Shown piece after piece: positions 8,872 through 16,845 of a stretch of DNA of 64,000 nt. Each line of letters begins with the position of its first letter. Positions within the stretch are counted from its first letter, which is position 1. The stretch covers positions 127,496 to 191,495 of the forward strand of contig JBCDBD010000003.1 in assembly GCA_039184335.1 (NCBI GenBank). Direction: 5' to 3'. Under the pieces are notes generated by a model. The model was not told the origin of the DNA. It worked only from the letters and a program-made list of their open reading frames with translations, and searched no databases. The DNA comes from JBCDBD01 sp039184335. Its GTDB lineage: Bacteria; Bacteroidota; Bacteroidia; Flavobacteriales; Flavobacteriaceae. The position numbers were made by a program, and so were the translations under genes.

Positions 8872-9340
8872 AGACCACAAATCGTATGAACAGCCCATAA
8901 AAGTACCACGGTTTCGCGAAGAAGACGGTTTTTATACCACTCCTCAGCGTTCTAAAATCATGTCTAAAATCCGCGGAAAGAACACCAAGCCAGAACTACT
9001 GTTTAGAAGGGCATTGTGGACAGCCGGGTACCGGTACCGGATAGACTATAAAAAATTACCGGGCAAACCAGACATTGCCTTAAACAAGTACAGCACTGTT
9101 ATTTTCATTGATGGTGAATTTTGGCATGGCCATAACTGGAGTGAAAGAAAAAACAAAATAAAGACAAACCGTGCGTTCTGGATACCCAAAATTGAACGAA
9201 ACATACAACGCGACGGTGAGGTCAATGAAGCTTTAAAAAAGTTAGGTTTTAGGGTATTTCGATTTTGGGAAAATGAAGTAAGAAAAGAATTGGACCATTG
9301 TCTTCAGCTGGTTATTGAGCACCTTAAATCTGTTTCTTGA
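8864..9340 (+). CDS. vsr: Very short patch repair (Vsr) type DNA mismatch endonuclease
   Basis: A 158-residue Vsr-family nuclease. Diagnostic segments are TTPQRSKIMSKIRGKNTKPEL, FRRALWTAGYRYR, LPGKPDIAL (catalytic Asp of the PD-(D/E)xK-like core), VIFIDGEFWHGH (zinc/metal histidines), the FWIPKIERNIQRD helix, and LGFRVFRFWENEV. Vsr nicks 5' of the T in T:G mismatches made by deamination of 5-methylcytosine, and is usually encoded beside a Dcm-type cytosine methyltransferase. None is present in this window, so it is an orphan here. It overlaps the secreted-protein gene by 8 nt and ends inside the convergent XRE gene (17-bp overlap). Confidence 0.9.
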   Translation: MIKDHKSYEQPIKVPRFREEDGFYTTPQRSKIMSKIRGKNTKPELLFRRALWTAGYRYRIDYKKLPGKPDIALNKYSTVIFIDGEFWHGHNWSERKNKIKTNRAFWIPKIERNIQRDGEVNEALKKLGFRVFRFWENEVRKELDHCLQLVIEHLKSVS

Positions 9341-10031
9341 CCAATTGGTATACTTCAATGATATCGGTAAGCGGCACTTCAAAATCTTGATATTCGGGAG
9401 AGGTATTTAGGTTATGGCACAAGATTGTTCTTTTGCGCTCATCGAACTTTAAAAGACGCTTACAAAAAATTCGATCTTTACAGACAAAGACCAATGTTTT
9501 CTGTATTAAACCAATATTTTGTGGCACCCATTCGTCCTGAGTCAATTTTCTGCCCAAGACAATGCTCTTGTTGGGGACGGCTTCAAGGCTTTTATCATCC
9601 ATGGCATTACCCGATATTTCGAAGGCCATATAAGAGCCCCCTTCCATCACATCTATTATAAAGCTTATTTGGGGTACATGCTTGAGCATCTCTTTTTCAG
9701 GATAATTATTGACATATCCCTTTTGGTTCTCGATAAAGAGCAGGGGTGCCATCATCAAAAACGAACCGTTCTCAAGTGGATAACAAATGTTGCCATTTGT
9801 TGAAAATGCCTTGTTCTTTACATAAGCTTGATTCTTCTCATTGACCTCATGTATATACAATTCGGCTATATTCATATCAAAGTATGCGGCAATCTTTGTC
9901 AGGTTTTTGATTGGAATATTCGCCCCTTTTTTTTCATAAAGCTGTATCGTACGCAAACTCACCCCAATGGCTTGGGCCAAATCGGTTTGACTGATATTTT
10001 TTTTACGCCTTAATTGCTTTAATATGAACAT
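9324..10031 (-). CDS. XRE/S24-type transcriptional regulator, peptidase Ser replaced by Ala
   Basis: Phage-repressor-like regulator, 235 residues. A helix-turn-helix is at about residues 12-32 (ISQTDLAQAIGVSLRTIQLYE). A C-terminal LexA/CI (S24) fold follows, with FEISGNAMDDKS at about 137-148 and the Lys-containing VFVCKDRIFCKRLLK. In active S24 autoproteases the first motif reads G-D-S-M with Ser as nucleophile. Here it is G141-N-A143-M, so self-cleavage is unlikely and the domain probably serves for dimerisation or ligand sensing. The gene is divergent from a small HTH-like gene, and two identical-pattern operators lie in the 146-bp gap. That arrangement resembles a cI/cro switch, but no phage structural or integration genes are nearby. 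Confidence 0.85.
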   Translation of the reverse strand: MFILKQLRRKKNISQTDLAQAIGVSLRTIQLYEKKGANIPIKNLTKIAAYFDMNIAELYIHEVNEKNQAYVKNKAFSTNGNICYPLENGSFLMMAPLLFIENQKGYVNNYPEKEMLKHVPQISFIIDVMEGGSYMAFEISGNAMDDKSLEAVPNKSIVLGRKLTQDEWVPQNIGLIQKTLVFVCKDRIFCKRLLKFDERKRTILCHNLNTSPEYQDFEVPLTDIIEVYQLVKKQI

Positions 10032-10047
10032 AATATTGTATTATTGC

Positions 10048-10060
10048 GTAATATTATTAC
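10048..10060. promoter_or_regulatory. Operator 1, GTAAT-N3-ATTAC
   Basis: Perfect dyad GTAAT (10048-10052), spacer att, ATTAC (10056-10060), 17 bp upstream of the XRE/S24 start codon. It matches operator 2 exactly in arms and spacing. Binding by the XRE protein is inferred from position. A wider dyad TAATATT/AATATTA (10031-10056) overlaps it. Confidence 0.55.
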
Positions 10061-10099
10061 ACATATTGTGAGATATACACTATACTATATCACATATCT

Positions 10100-10112
10100 G
10101 TAATTGAATTAC
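10100..10112. promoter_or_regulatory. Operator 2, GTAAT-N3-ATTAC
   Basis: Perfect dyad GTAAT (10100-10104), spacer tga, ATTAC (10108-10112). With flanks it extends to TGTAATT-g-AATTACA (10099-10113). It lies 52 bp, about five helical turns, from operator 1 and 65 bp upstream of the divergent small gene. The similar words CACATATTGTG (10060-10070) and CACATATCTG (10091-10100) lie next to the operators. Confidence 0.55.
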
Positions 10113-10177
10113 AAGCAAATATAAAAAATAGGATTTGACCTTGCATATTGGTCGTACATTAAATCTGAATCAGCGTT

Positions 10178-10498
10178 ATGGGGGCAAACAAAAACTTTCA
10201 TCTTGTAATAAAAAACGATCGTATGTTTGAAGAAAAAGACTATGGCAAGCCTATTAGTGAAAAATTATCTGTGGTACTGAGAAGAAACGTGTCAAAAAAT
10301 GATTATGCAAACATCGCTGCCAAATCGAACATTAGTTTCTCCACCATCAGGGATGTTGTGTATCGAACGAACAGCCTGACCAAATCAAATGCAAAGGCCA
10401 TAGCACTTTTGGTCTACGCAGCATTTGAGAATTCACTTGCCCATAAAATTCAGGCGGAAGGGGATATTATTTTTCTAGACGGTATGCTGAAACTTTAG
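10178..10498 (+). CDS. Small HTH-like protein divergent from the XRE regulator
   Basis: A 106-residue soluble protein. The middle (about residues 43-75: YANIAAKSNISFSTIRDVVYR, then SLTKSNAKAIALLV) has the spacing of a Cro/XRE helix-turn-helix: helix with AA, a turn at SNIS, a recognition-like helix STIRDVV, and then the T-x-x-N-x-K-A-I wing typical of XRE domains. An ATG at 10220 is an alternative start. It is transcribed divergently from the XRE/S24 gene across the paired operators, so a Cro-like antagonist is the natural guess. This is inference; I do not recognise the family. Its stop codon is separated from the convergent GNAT stop by a single base. Confidence 0.55.
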   Translation: MGANKNFHLVIKNDRMFEEKDYGKPISEKLSVVLRRNVSKNDYANIAAKSNISFSTIRDVVYRTNSLTKSNAKAIALLVYAAFENSLAHKIQAEGDIIFLDGMLKL

Positions 10499-10499
10499 T

Positions 10500-11021
10500 T
10501 TAAGAAACCACATCGTATCGCATCAACCAATCGGTCTGTTGATCATTTCCAATAAAATAGGGATGGGTTCCAAATTTTTTAAATCCGTACTTTTCATAAA
10601 ACCGAATGGCGTCTGGGTTATGTTCCCATACTCCAAGCCACACATAAGTTTTACTTTTTGCGCTAGCCAACCCCATGATGTGGTCGAGCATCCATTTCCC
10701 AATTTTTTTGCCCTGAAATTTCTTTACTACATATATTCGCTCCAATTCAAGTGAGTCTACATCCCCAATATCGGTTTGGGCCTTGTCTTCGTTTAGCTTA
10801 AAGTAGCCCGCTAGTTCAAGTTGGTCAAAAACAAAATAAAATGCTGATTCGGTACTTTTTAATTCCGACGCTAACGTTTCTACACTAAAGGCCTGGTCGA
10901 GGTAATCGTAAAAGTCGGTGGGTTCATTGGCTTCTTCGAAAGCATCGATAAAGGTGCTCCTGGCGATTTTTGCCAAGCTCTGTACGTCGGTCACTGTACA
11001 TTTTCGTAAAGTCAAGCCCAT
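10500..11021 (-). CDS. GNAT family N-acetyltransferase
   Basis: A 173-residue single-domain acetyl-CoA-dependent acyltransferase. The acetyl-CoA-binding motif A is VVKKFQGKKIGKWML (Q-x-x-x-I-G-K form of Q/R-x-x-G-x-G/A), preceded by the LELERIYV strand. Motif B is WLGVWEHNPDAIRFYEKYGFKKFGTHPY. The overall order resembles PaiA-like and other small-molecule N-acetyltransferases; the acceptor cannot be read from sequence. It stands alone between the convergent small HTH gene and a strong terminator upstream, so it needs its own promoter in the 33 bp between the terminator and its start. Confidence 0.85.
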   Translation of the reverse strand: MGLTLRKCTVTDVQSLAKIARSTFIDAFEEANEPTDFYDYLDQAFSVETLASELKSTESAFYFVFDQLELAGYFKLNEDKAQTDIGDVDSLELERIYVVKKFQGKKIGKWMLDHIMGLASAKSKTYVWLGVWEHNPDAIRFYEKYGFKKFGTHPYFIGNDQQTDWLMRYDVVS

Positions 11022-11053
11022 ATATTGAAAGCTAACTATCTTAAAACAAAAAT

Positions 11054-11087
11054 AAAAAAGGGCTGGAATTTAATCCAGCCCTTTTTT
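11054..11087 (-). terminator. Rho-independent terminator, near-perfect bidirectional
   Basis: A 14-bp perfect stem, AAAAAAGGGCTGGA (11054-11067) and its complement (11074-11087), with a 6-nt loop and U-tracts on both strands. It lies 19 bp after the stop of the small ORF at 11107-11214 and insulates the upstream GNAT gene. Confidence 0.85.
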
Positions 11088-11106
11088 GTCCAAGTATCCC
11101 TATGCC

Positions 11107-11214
11107 TTAAATCATAAATAATTTCTTGACCAATAAAACAACCCCTGAATAAAAGTTGTTACGGTATACCTGTATTTCTTCTTCAACGTTAGTTGCATTC
11201 AACTTTGACTCCAT
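11107..11214 (-). CDS. Putative 35-residue small protein
   Basis: A short ORF below usual gene-finder limits: it starts with ATG-GAG-TCA, has an acidic N-terminal half (NATNVEEEIQVYRNNF) and a hydrophobic, basic end (SGVVLLVKKLFMI). Support is positional. It sits in an otherwise empty 314-bp gap, and its stop is followed after 19 bp by a strong terminator, which is where a real transcript should end. An upstream TATATTTA-like element near 11260 could be a -7 box. The C-terminus could form a membrane-associating helix. I do not recognise the family, and it could equally be part of an untranslated RNA. Confidence 0.4.
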   Translation of the reverse strand: MESKLNATNVEEEIQVYRNNFYSGVVLLVKKLFMI

Positions 11215-11335
11215 AGCTTTTTGATGTTTTGATTTTGGGTTAAACAGGTAACGTAAATATATATTAAAAATTTTGTTTCATCGTGTTAATGTTGTGAACC
11301 TTGATTATTAGGTTGTTAACCTATACTATTAACAG

Positions 11336-11992
11336 TTATATTTCCATTTCTGGAACTTCACCCGTTACGATCAAATGTCCCTCCGTAGTATTTTTAATGG
11401 CGTCGACAGTGACTCCTGGTGCCCTTTCCATCAATTTGAATCCTTCAGGTACAATATCCAACACAGCCATATTGGTCACGATTTTTTTTACGCAGCCCAC
11501 ACCAGTGAGCGGTAATGTACATTGCTTGAGCAGTTTTGATTTACCCGCCTTATTCGTATGCATCATGGCGACGATGATATTCTCGGCAGAAGCAACCAAA
11601 TCCATTGCCCCGCCCATACCCTTTACCATTTTGCCAGGAATCTTCCAATTGGCGATATCTCCATTTTCAGCGACCTCCATGGCCCCTAAAATGGTCAGGT
11701 CAACATGTTGCCCCCTAATCATGCCGAAACTCGTTGCAGAGTCAAAAAATGAAGCTCCGGGCAATGTGGTGATGGTCTGTTTTCCTGCATTGATGATATC
11801 AGGGTCTTCATCACCCTCAAAAGGAAATGGTCCCATGCCCAATACCCCATTTTCGCTTTGAAATTCGACACTGATATCATTTCGCACGAAATTGGCGACC
11901 AGTGTTGGGATTCCTATGCCCAGATTTACATAGTATCTGTCTTGAACCTCTTTGGCGATTCGTTTCGCGATTCCGTTCTTATCAAGCATCAT
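11336..11992 (-). CDS. scoB: 3-oxoacid CoA-transferase subunit B
   Basis: Beta subunit of a class I CoA-transferase, 218 residues. The catalytic glutamate is in SENGVLGMGP (Glu47), and GLGIPTLVAN-like and GGAMDLV elements mark the CoA/substrate pocket. With ScoA it transfers CoA from succinyl-CoA to acetoacetate or another 3-oxoacid, feeding ketone-body or branched-chain catabolism. Its start overlaps the end of scoA by 11 nt, so the heterodimer is made by coupled translation. ATG at 11992 and 11989 are both possible. A 230-bp leader-like region with a putative small ORF follows before a terminator. Confidence 0.92.
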   Translation of the reverse strand: MMLDKNGIAKRIAKEVQDRYYVNLGIGIPTLVANFVRNDISVEFQSENGVLGMGPFPFEGDEDPDIINAGKQTITTLPGASFFDSATSFGMIRGQHVDLTILGAMEVAENGDIANWKIPGKMVKGMGGAMDLVASAENIIVAMMHTNKAGKSKLLKQCTLPLTGVGCVKKIVTNMAVLDIVPEGFKLMERAPGVTVDAIKNTTEGHLIVTGEVPEMEI

Positions 11993-12689
11993 TTCTAGGT
12001 CTTACCGTTCGCTGTTCAATTCGCTTTTCATAAGCTTTGCCTTGAAAAATACGCTGCACAAAGATTCCTGGAATGTGGATGTCATTGGGGGCCAACACCC
12101 CTACTGGCAGCAGTTCCTCTACTTCAGCCACGGTAATCGCTGCTGCCCCACACATACAGGGATTAAAGTTACGTGCGGTTCCTTTGAAAATCAAGTTTCC
12201 CGCTTCATCACCTTTCCATGCCTTAACAAAGGCAAAATCTGCTTTGAACGCTTCTTCCAATACATACATCTTGCCATTGAACTCCCTCGTTTCTTTACCC
12301 ATTGCTACTTCGGTCCCATAACCCGCAGGGGTATAAAAAGCAGGAAAACCCGCTTGTGCTGCCCTACACTTTTCTGCCAAGGTGCCCTGAGGGGTCAATT
12401 CAACCTCCAATTCGCCACTTAGCATCTGCCTTTCAAACTCATCGTTCTCTCCGACATATGATGAGACCATCTTTTTGATTTGGTGCTGCTGTAAGAGCAG
12501 ACCCAATCCGAAATCATCGACTCCGGCATTGTTAGAGATACAGGTGATGTCTTTAATGCCTAATCGAACCAGTTCTGCAATGGCATTTTCTGGTATACCA
12601 CAAAGGCCAAAGCCACCAAGCATGAAAGTCATTCCGTCTGTAACCCCATTAAGGGCAGCTGAAACATGAGGGACCGTTTTTGGAATCAT
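11982..12689 (-). CDS. scoA: 3-oxoacid CoA-transferase subunit A
   Basis: Alpha subunit of the same class I CoA-transferase, 235 residues, normal length. The glycine-rich CoA-binding signature GGFGLCGIPENAI is at about residues 31-43, and later family segments SNNAGVDDFGLGLLL, SYVGENDEFERQ, TPQGTLAEKCRAAQAGFPAFYTPAGYGT and AGNLIFKGTARNFNP are all present. It pairs with ScoB, whose start overlaps this gene's end. Enzyme class is certain, while the preferred 3-oxoacid is not. Confidence 0.92.
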   Translation of the reverse strand: MIPKTVPHVSAALNGVTDGMTFMLGGFGLCGIPENAIAELVRLGIKDITCISNNAGVDDFGLGLLLQQHQIKKMVSSYVGENDEFERQMLSGELEVELTPQGTLAEKCRAAQAGFPAFYTPAGYGTEVAMGKETREFNGKMYVLEEAFKADFAFVKAWKGDEAGNLIFKGTARNFNPCMCGAAAITVAEVEELLPVGVLAPNDIHIPGIFVQRIFQGKAYEKRIEQRTVRPRNDA

Positions 12690-12773
12690 AAATCTGCACA
12701 GATTTTATCGGTCTAGAAAAGTACGATTTTAAATAAAGAAACCCCAAATTTTATGGCATAAGCGCGAAACCCA

Positions 12774-15101
12774 TTAAAAGTCGAGATCATCGAGATCGTC
12801 TTCTGTGTCAAGTTCTTGTTTTATCTCTTCAAGAATCTTGGTGCAATCTACATTGATCAATAGTTCTTCTGGTTCTTCAAAGGCCTCTCGAGAGACTTTA
12901 AGTGTCTTGTCTTCATAGTTCTTTTTCATGTAAATGGCCCATATCGGTAGGGCCATGGAAGCTCCTTGGCCATAGGTCAAACTTCTAAAATGTACAGAAC
13001 GATCGTCACCCCCTACCCAAACCCCGGTCACTAAATTAGGGACCATGCCCATGAACCATCCATCACTTTGGTTTTGGGTGGTGCCTGTTTTTCCTGCTAT
13101 GGGATTGTCCAACTCATAAGGGTAGCCCGTAATAATCTCTTTGTAGACGGTCTGTTCTTTGGCAAAGGTATGTCGCAATCGTGCTCCAGACCCGTATTCG
13201 GTGACCCCTTCCATTAAATTGATCATGGCATAGGCTACATCTTTGCTCAAAACATCTTTGGTTTCTGGTACATATTCGTACAGAACGGTTCCATTTTTAT
13301 CTTCAATACGTGTCACCGTTACCGGTCTCACATATACCCCTTGATTTGCAAAAGTTCCGTAGGCCCCGACCATTTCATAAACGTTAAAATCCGGTGTCCC
13401 CAGAGCTATTGAGGGCACCTCTGGAATTTCTCTCGTGATACCCATTCCCTTGGCAATGGCAACCACTGAACCCGGCCCCACCTGATCGATCAATTGGGCT
13501 GTTATCGTATTTACTGAATTTGCCAAGGCATTCTTTAAGGTTTTGCTCTCGCCCGAATACTTGCCATCAGAATTTTTTGGGCACCATGCTTCGGGATTGC
13601 CCCATTTTTCTGGTTCAATACAGTACTGGTTGTCAGGTAATGAATCACATGGCGATAACCGTAGCTGATCGATTGCAGCCGCATATACAAAGGGTTTGAA
13701 CGTAGAGCCTGCCTGTCGTGTTCCTTGAACCACATTGTCGTACTGAAAATGTTTGTAGTCCACACCGCCGACCCAAGCCTTTACATGACCGGTTTGTGGC
13801 TCCATCGACATCATAGCGGTTCGCAAAAAGGTCTTGTAGTAACGAATGGAGTCCATCGGGGTCATTATGGTGTCTTTTTCAAAAGAGTCGCTGTTCCAAT
13901 CAAAAACGGTCATCTCTGTTTTTTTATCGAATGAAGCCCATATTTCATCTTCCTGTTTTCCCACACGTTTCATGGCCCGCCAACGGGCAGAATTTTTTAT
14001 CGCCCGCTCCATGATCGTATTTATTTCAGAAGACTCAAGCTCTAAAAATGGGGCTGTCGGATTTCGGTCAGGAGTGTTCTGATGAAAAAATTCTGCCTGT
14101 AATTTTTTCATATGGGCCTCTACTGCATCTTCCGCATTTTTCTGCATACGCGAATCAATGGTCGTATAAACTTTCAGGCCATCTAAATAGATATTGTATT
14201 TTTCGCCACTGGGTTTTGGATTGGCCTCAATCCATCGGTTCAAAAGACGCTGTAGGTGCATTCTAAAATATGTTGCCAGCCCTTCTCGATGGGACTCTGG
14301 ATTGAAATTGATGTCCATTTCAAGTGACTGCAACGAATCTTTTTCCTGCATAGAAATATAGCCGTATTTTGCCATTTGACCCAGTACGGTGTTTCTACGG
14401 TTCAACACCAGTGTTTCACGCCTTATGGGATTGAAAAGTGACGAGTTCTTTAACATACCCACCAATACTGCCGATTCTTCGGTCTTTAAGTCTTTGGGTT
14501 CCTTTCCAAAATAGATTCGCGCAGCAGAGCGAATGCCATCAGCATTATAGTTGAAATCATAAATGTTCATGTACATCGCTATGATTTCTTCTTTGGTATA
14601 TTGTCTCTCAAGCCTGGTTGCAATGACCCATTCCTTGATTTTCTGCGTAATTGCCTGTAGTTTGTTTTTTGACCTTACCCCGACAAACAATTGTCTCGAC
14701 AATTGTTGCGATATGGTGCTGGCCCCCCCCTTGGTGCCTAGAAAAGCAAATGCCCTTATAGTGCCTCTGGCATCGATTCCGGCATGATCATAATACCTTG
14801 CATCTTCGGTAGCGATTAAGGCCTCTATCAAATTTTGGGGCAAATCGTCATAATAAACCCAAGTACGGTTATCATCTAAATAGAATTTGCCCAAGGTCTC
14901 GCCATCAGAAGAGATGATCTCGGTGGCTAAATTGGTCTGTGGGTTTTCCAATCGCTCAAACGTGGGCATTTTGCCAAAAACACCCCAAGATGCCAGTAAA
15001 AAAATGAGCGCTACAAATACGACTCCCGAGCCAAATAAAATCCAGAACCATTTGATGAATTTAACAAAGCTTTGCTTTGGCTTTTTTAAAGCTTTTGCCA
15101 T
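12774..15101 (-). CDS. Bifunctional penicillin-binding protein 1A
   Basis: Class A PBP of 775 residues that polymerises and crosslinks peptidoglycan in the periplasm. A short basic cytoplasmic tail and one membrane helix (about 18-38) are followed by a GT51 glycosyltransferase domain with catalytic ATEDARYYDHAGID (Glu99) and GASTISQQLSRQLF, and then by a transpeptidase with S-T-F-K (Ser466), SVNT and KTGTT motifs, all intact. The acidic tail (DTEDDLDDLDF) is unusual but short. Gene order ricT-gldH-pbp1A is recurrent in Flavobacteriaceae from memory. It starts 3 nt after gldH, so it is in the same operon. Confidence 0.95.
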   Translation of the reverse strand: MAKALKKPKQSFVKFIKWFWILFGSGVVFVALIFLLASWGVFGKMPTFERLENPQTNLATEIISSDGETLGKFYLDDNRTWVYYDDLPQNLIEALIATEDARYYDHAGIDARGTIRAFAFLGTKGGASTISQQLSRQLFVGVRSKNKLQAITQKIKEWVIATRLERQYTKEEIIAMYMNIYDFNYNADGIRSAARIYFGKEPKDLKTEESAVLVGMLKNSSLFNPIRRETLVLNRRNTVLGQMAKYGYISMQEKDSLQSLEMDINFNPESHREGLATYFRMHLQRLLNRWIEANPKPSGEKYNIYLDGLKVYTTIDSRMQKNAEDAVEAHMKKLQAEFFHQNTPDRNPTAPFLELESSEINTIMERAIKNSARWRAMKRVGKQEDEIWASFDKKTEMTVFDWNSDSFEKDTIMTPMDSIRYYKTFLRTAMMSMEPQTGHVKAWVGGVDYKHFQYDNVVQGTRQAGSTFKPFVYAAAIDQLRLSPCDSLPDNQYCIEPEKWGNPEAWCPKNSDGKYSGESKTLKNALANSVNTITAQLIDQVGPGSVVAIAKGMGITREIPEVPSIALGTPDFNVYEMVGAYGTFANQGVYVRPVTVTRIEDKNGTVLYEYVPETKDVLSKDVAYAMINLMEGVTEYGSGARLRHTFAKEQTVYKEIITGYPYELDNPIAGKTGTTQNQSDGWFMGMVPNLVTGVWVGGDDRSVHFRSLTYGQGASMALPIWAIYMKKNYEDKTLKVSREAFEEPEELLINVDCTKILEEIKQELDTEDDLDDLDF

Positions 15102-15104
15102 AGT

Positions 15105-15593
15105 TTATTGGTAGTTTTTTTCAATTTGCAGACCGACATCTGTAATTCCCTCCAAAAGTTCAATGCCAGCAATATTCCCATTTGCCCTCATCGCATGGGA
15201 AACCCTTACCCTATATACGCCCGAATCTCGAAAAACGATGTTCTCACGGTACCAAAGCTTATTTTCTTTGATACTGCCAAATCCGCTACCAAGCCAGTTC
15301 CCGTCTGGAGCCGCCATTTCAAACTCTAGGGTATCCCTGATCGTTGCTCCTGAAGGTTCTTCCAATTCAGCAATCAAAAAAAGATTGCTGAATGGAAACG
15401 TATTGTCATTTCTGACATTGATGAACATATTATGGGGAGCTATGGTATCGAGTTCAGAGAACATGAATTCCATTGGTTCTTCAGATTGCCAACGGGCATT
15501 TTTTGTGGCCTGATATTCCACATAGACCAATTTTTCATTGCATGAACAAAAAACCATGGCAACCCATAAAAAACAAAGGGACTTTTCAAGCAT
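15105..15593 (-). CDS. gldH: Gliding motility lipoprotein GldH
   Basis: Outer-envelope lipoprotein required for gliding in Flavobacteriia. I place the start at the ATG at 15593, which gives a lipoprotein signal peptide MLEKSLCFLWVAMVFCSC with lipidated Cys18; an upstream in-frame ATG at 15662 would bury this signal. The mature part has the family pattern (NEKLVYVEYQ, WQSEEPMEFMF, LDTIAPHNMFINVRN, YPFSNLFLI-like segment, SGVYRVRVSHAMR). Its start overlaps the ricT stop by 8 nt (ATGCTTGA), showing translational coupling. Length of 162 residues fits the family. Together with sprE below, it indicates a gliding or type IX secretion-competent lineage. Confidence 0.9.
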   Translation of the reverse strand: MLEKSLCFLWVAMVFCSCNEKLVYVEYQATKNARWQSEEPMEFMFSELDTIAPHNMFINVRNDNTFPFSNLFLIAELEEPSGATIRDTLEFEMAAPDGNWLGSGFGSIKENKLWYRENIVFRDSGVYRVRVSHAMRANGNIAGIELLEGITDVGLQIEKNYQ

Positions 15594-16743
15594 TGCGTGC
15601 TGTTTTTCTTTTTTTGTCGCGCCTTTTCTTGTTTTTACGGTTTCTTTTTTTCGGTTTGTCAAAGCGGGTCAGACTATCTTGTCCCACAACATTCTCAAAG
15701 ACCAACGTATCATCTTTTGAATTATCAGCAGCGTATTCTTCTAAACTGGCTATTTTCCCATCACTTTTGTTCAAATGCAATATTTCTTGCACCTGCTGTT
15801 TGGTCAAGGCATGCCAGTTCGCCGGGTCGTTCTTATACGAAAACCATAGCGTCTCTTTGAAAATGTCGGCCTTTTGACAAAAAGCCAATCCCTTTTCGGT
15901 GAGCAATTTGCTGTCTTGGGGGGGGAAATCTTTTAAGGCTTCCATATACATGTCCAGTTCGTAATTTAGGCAACATTTCAATTTACCGCATTGTCCGGCA
16001 AGTTTTTGTGGGTTCAATGCCAATTGTTGGTACCTGGCCGAAGCGGTACTGACCGACCTGAAATCAGTGAGCCATGTTGAGCAACACAGCTCTCTGCCAC
16101 AAGACCCTATACCTCCGAGTCGTTGGGCTTCTTGTCTGTACCCGATCTGGCGCATTTCAATGCGTATGCCAAAGGCTTTGGCCATATCTTTGATCAACTG
16201 TCTAAAATCTACCCGATCTTCAGCCGTATAATAGAATGTGGCCTTTGAGCCATCACCTTGAAATTCAACATCGCTAAGTTTCATTTGAAGATGTAATGAA
16301 ATGGCAATCTCGCGGGACCTCTTTTTTATTTCCTCTTCTTTATCCCTACATTTTTGCCAAACATCAATATCGCGTTGGGAAGCTTTACGGTATATTTTTG
16401 GAATTAACTTGTCATCAAACGCTATTTTTTTTCGCCGCATCTGTACTTTGACCAACTCCCCGGTCAATGTGACCAGACCCACATCATGACCTGACTTTGC
16501 TTGAGTCGCCACCGCATCGCCGATGGCCAACGGAATACCATCAACGTTTCGAAAAAATTCTTTTCTACTATTTTTAAAACGGACCTCAACACAGTCAAAA
16601 GGTTTTTGACCATTTGGAAGAGACATGTTGGAAAGCCAATCAAAAACCGTTAGTTTATTACAACCATCAGTGCCGCAAGTACCATTGTTCTTGCAACCAC
16701 GCGGTTGTCCATCCTTACCGGTTGAACAACTGCTACATCCCAT
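15586..16743 (-). CDS. ricT: PSP1 domain protein, RicT/YaaT-like
   Basis: A 385-residue PSP1-family protein. The N-terminus has a cysteine cluster (GCSSCSTG, GCKNNGTCGTDGCNK) and the PSP1 core carries the conserved GIGSCGRELCCSTWL and KLAGQCGKLKCCLNYEL cysteine motifs, which in Bacillus RicT bind iron-sulfur clusters in the RicA-RicF-RicT complex acting with RNase Y. The C-terminus is extremely basic (KKRNRKNKKRRDKKRKTARNA), suggesting RNA contact. It is the first gene of a ricT-gldH-pbp1A operon. The symbol is used by homology; its role in Bacteroidota is not established from the sequence. Confidence 0.85.
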   Translation of the reverse strand: MGCSSCSTGKDGQPRGCKNNGTCGTDGCNKLTVFDWLSNMSLPNGQKPFDCVEVRFKNSRKEFFRNVDGIPLAIGDAVATQAKSGHDVGLVTLTGELVKVQMRRKKIAFDDKLIPKIYRKASQRDIDVWQKCRDKEEEIKKRSREIAISLHLQMKLSDVEFQGDGSKATFYYTAEDRVDFRQLIKDMAKAFGIRIEMRQIGYRQEAQRLGGIGSCGRELCCSTWLTDFRSVSTASARYQQLALNPQKLAGQCGKLKCCLNYELDMYMEALKDFPPQDSKLLTEKGLAFCQKADIFKETLWFSYKNDPANWHALTKQQVQEILHLNKSDGKIASLEEYAADNSKDDTLVFENVVGQDSLTRFDKPKKRNRKNKKRRDKKRKTARNA

Positions 16744-16805
16744 ATTTCGTATCTTGATTCAAGAAAACCCTTATTTGCTTTCTTGAAAAAGGTTCATAAT
16801 CTACT

Positions 16806-16813
16806 CAAACGTA
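16806..16813 (-). promoter_or_regulatory. Putative -7 box upstream of ricT
   Basis: The minus strand reads TACGTTTG, an exact TAnnTTTG match, 63 bp upstream of the ricT ATG. No good -33 TTG is present at the expected distance, so this is tentative. Confidence 0.35.
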
Positions 16814-16845
16814 AATATAGCATAAATTGTTACAGCGGTAAAATG

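Noticed and set aside
11301..11861. A long plus-strand ORF (186 codons) over scoB
   Set aside because: It is antisense to a gene with intact catalytic motifs and has no recognisable features. Such mirror ORFs are common over GC-biased coding DNA.
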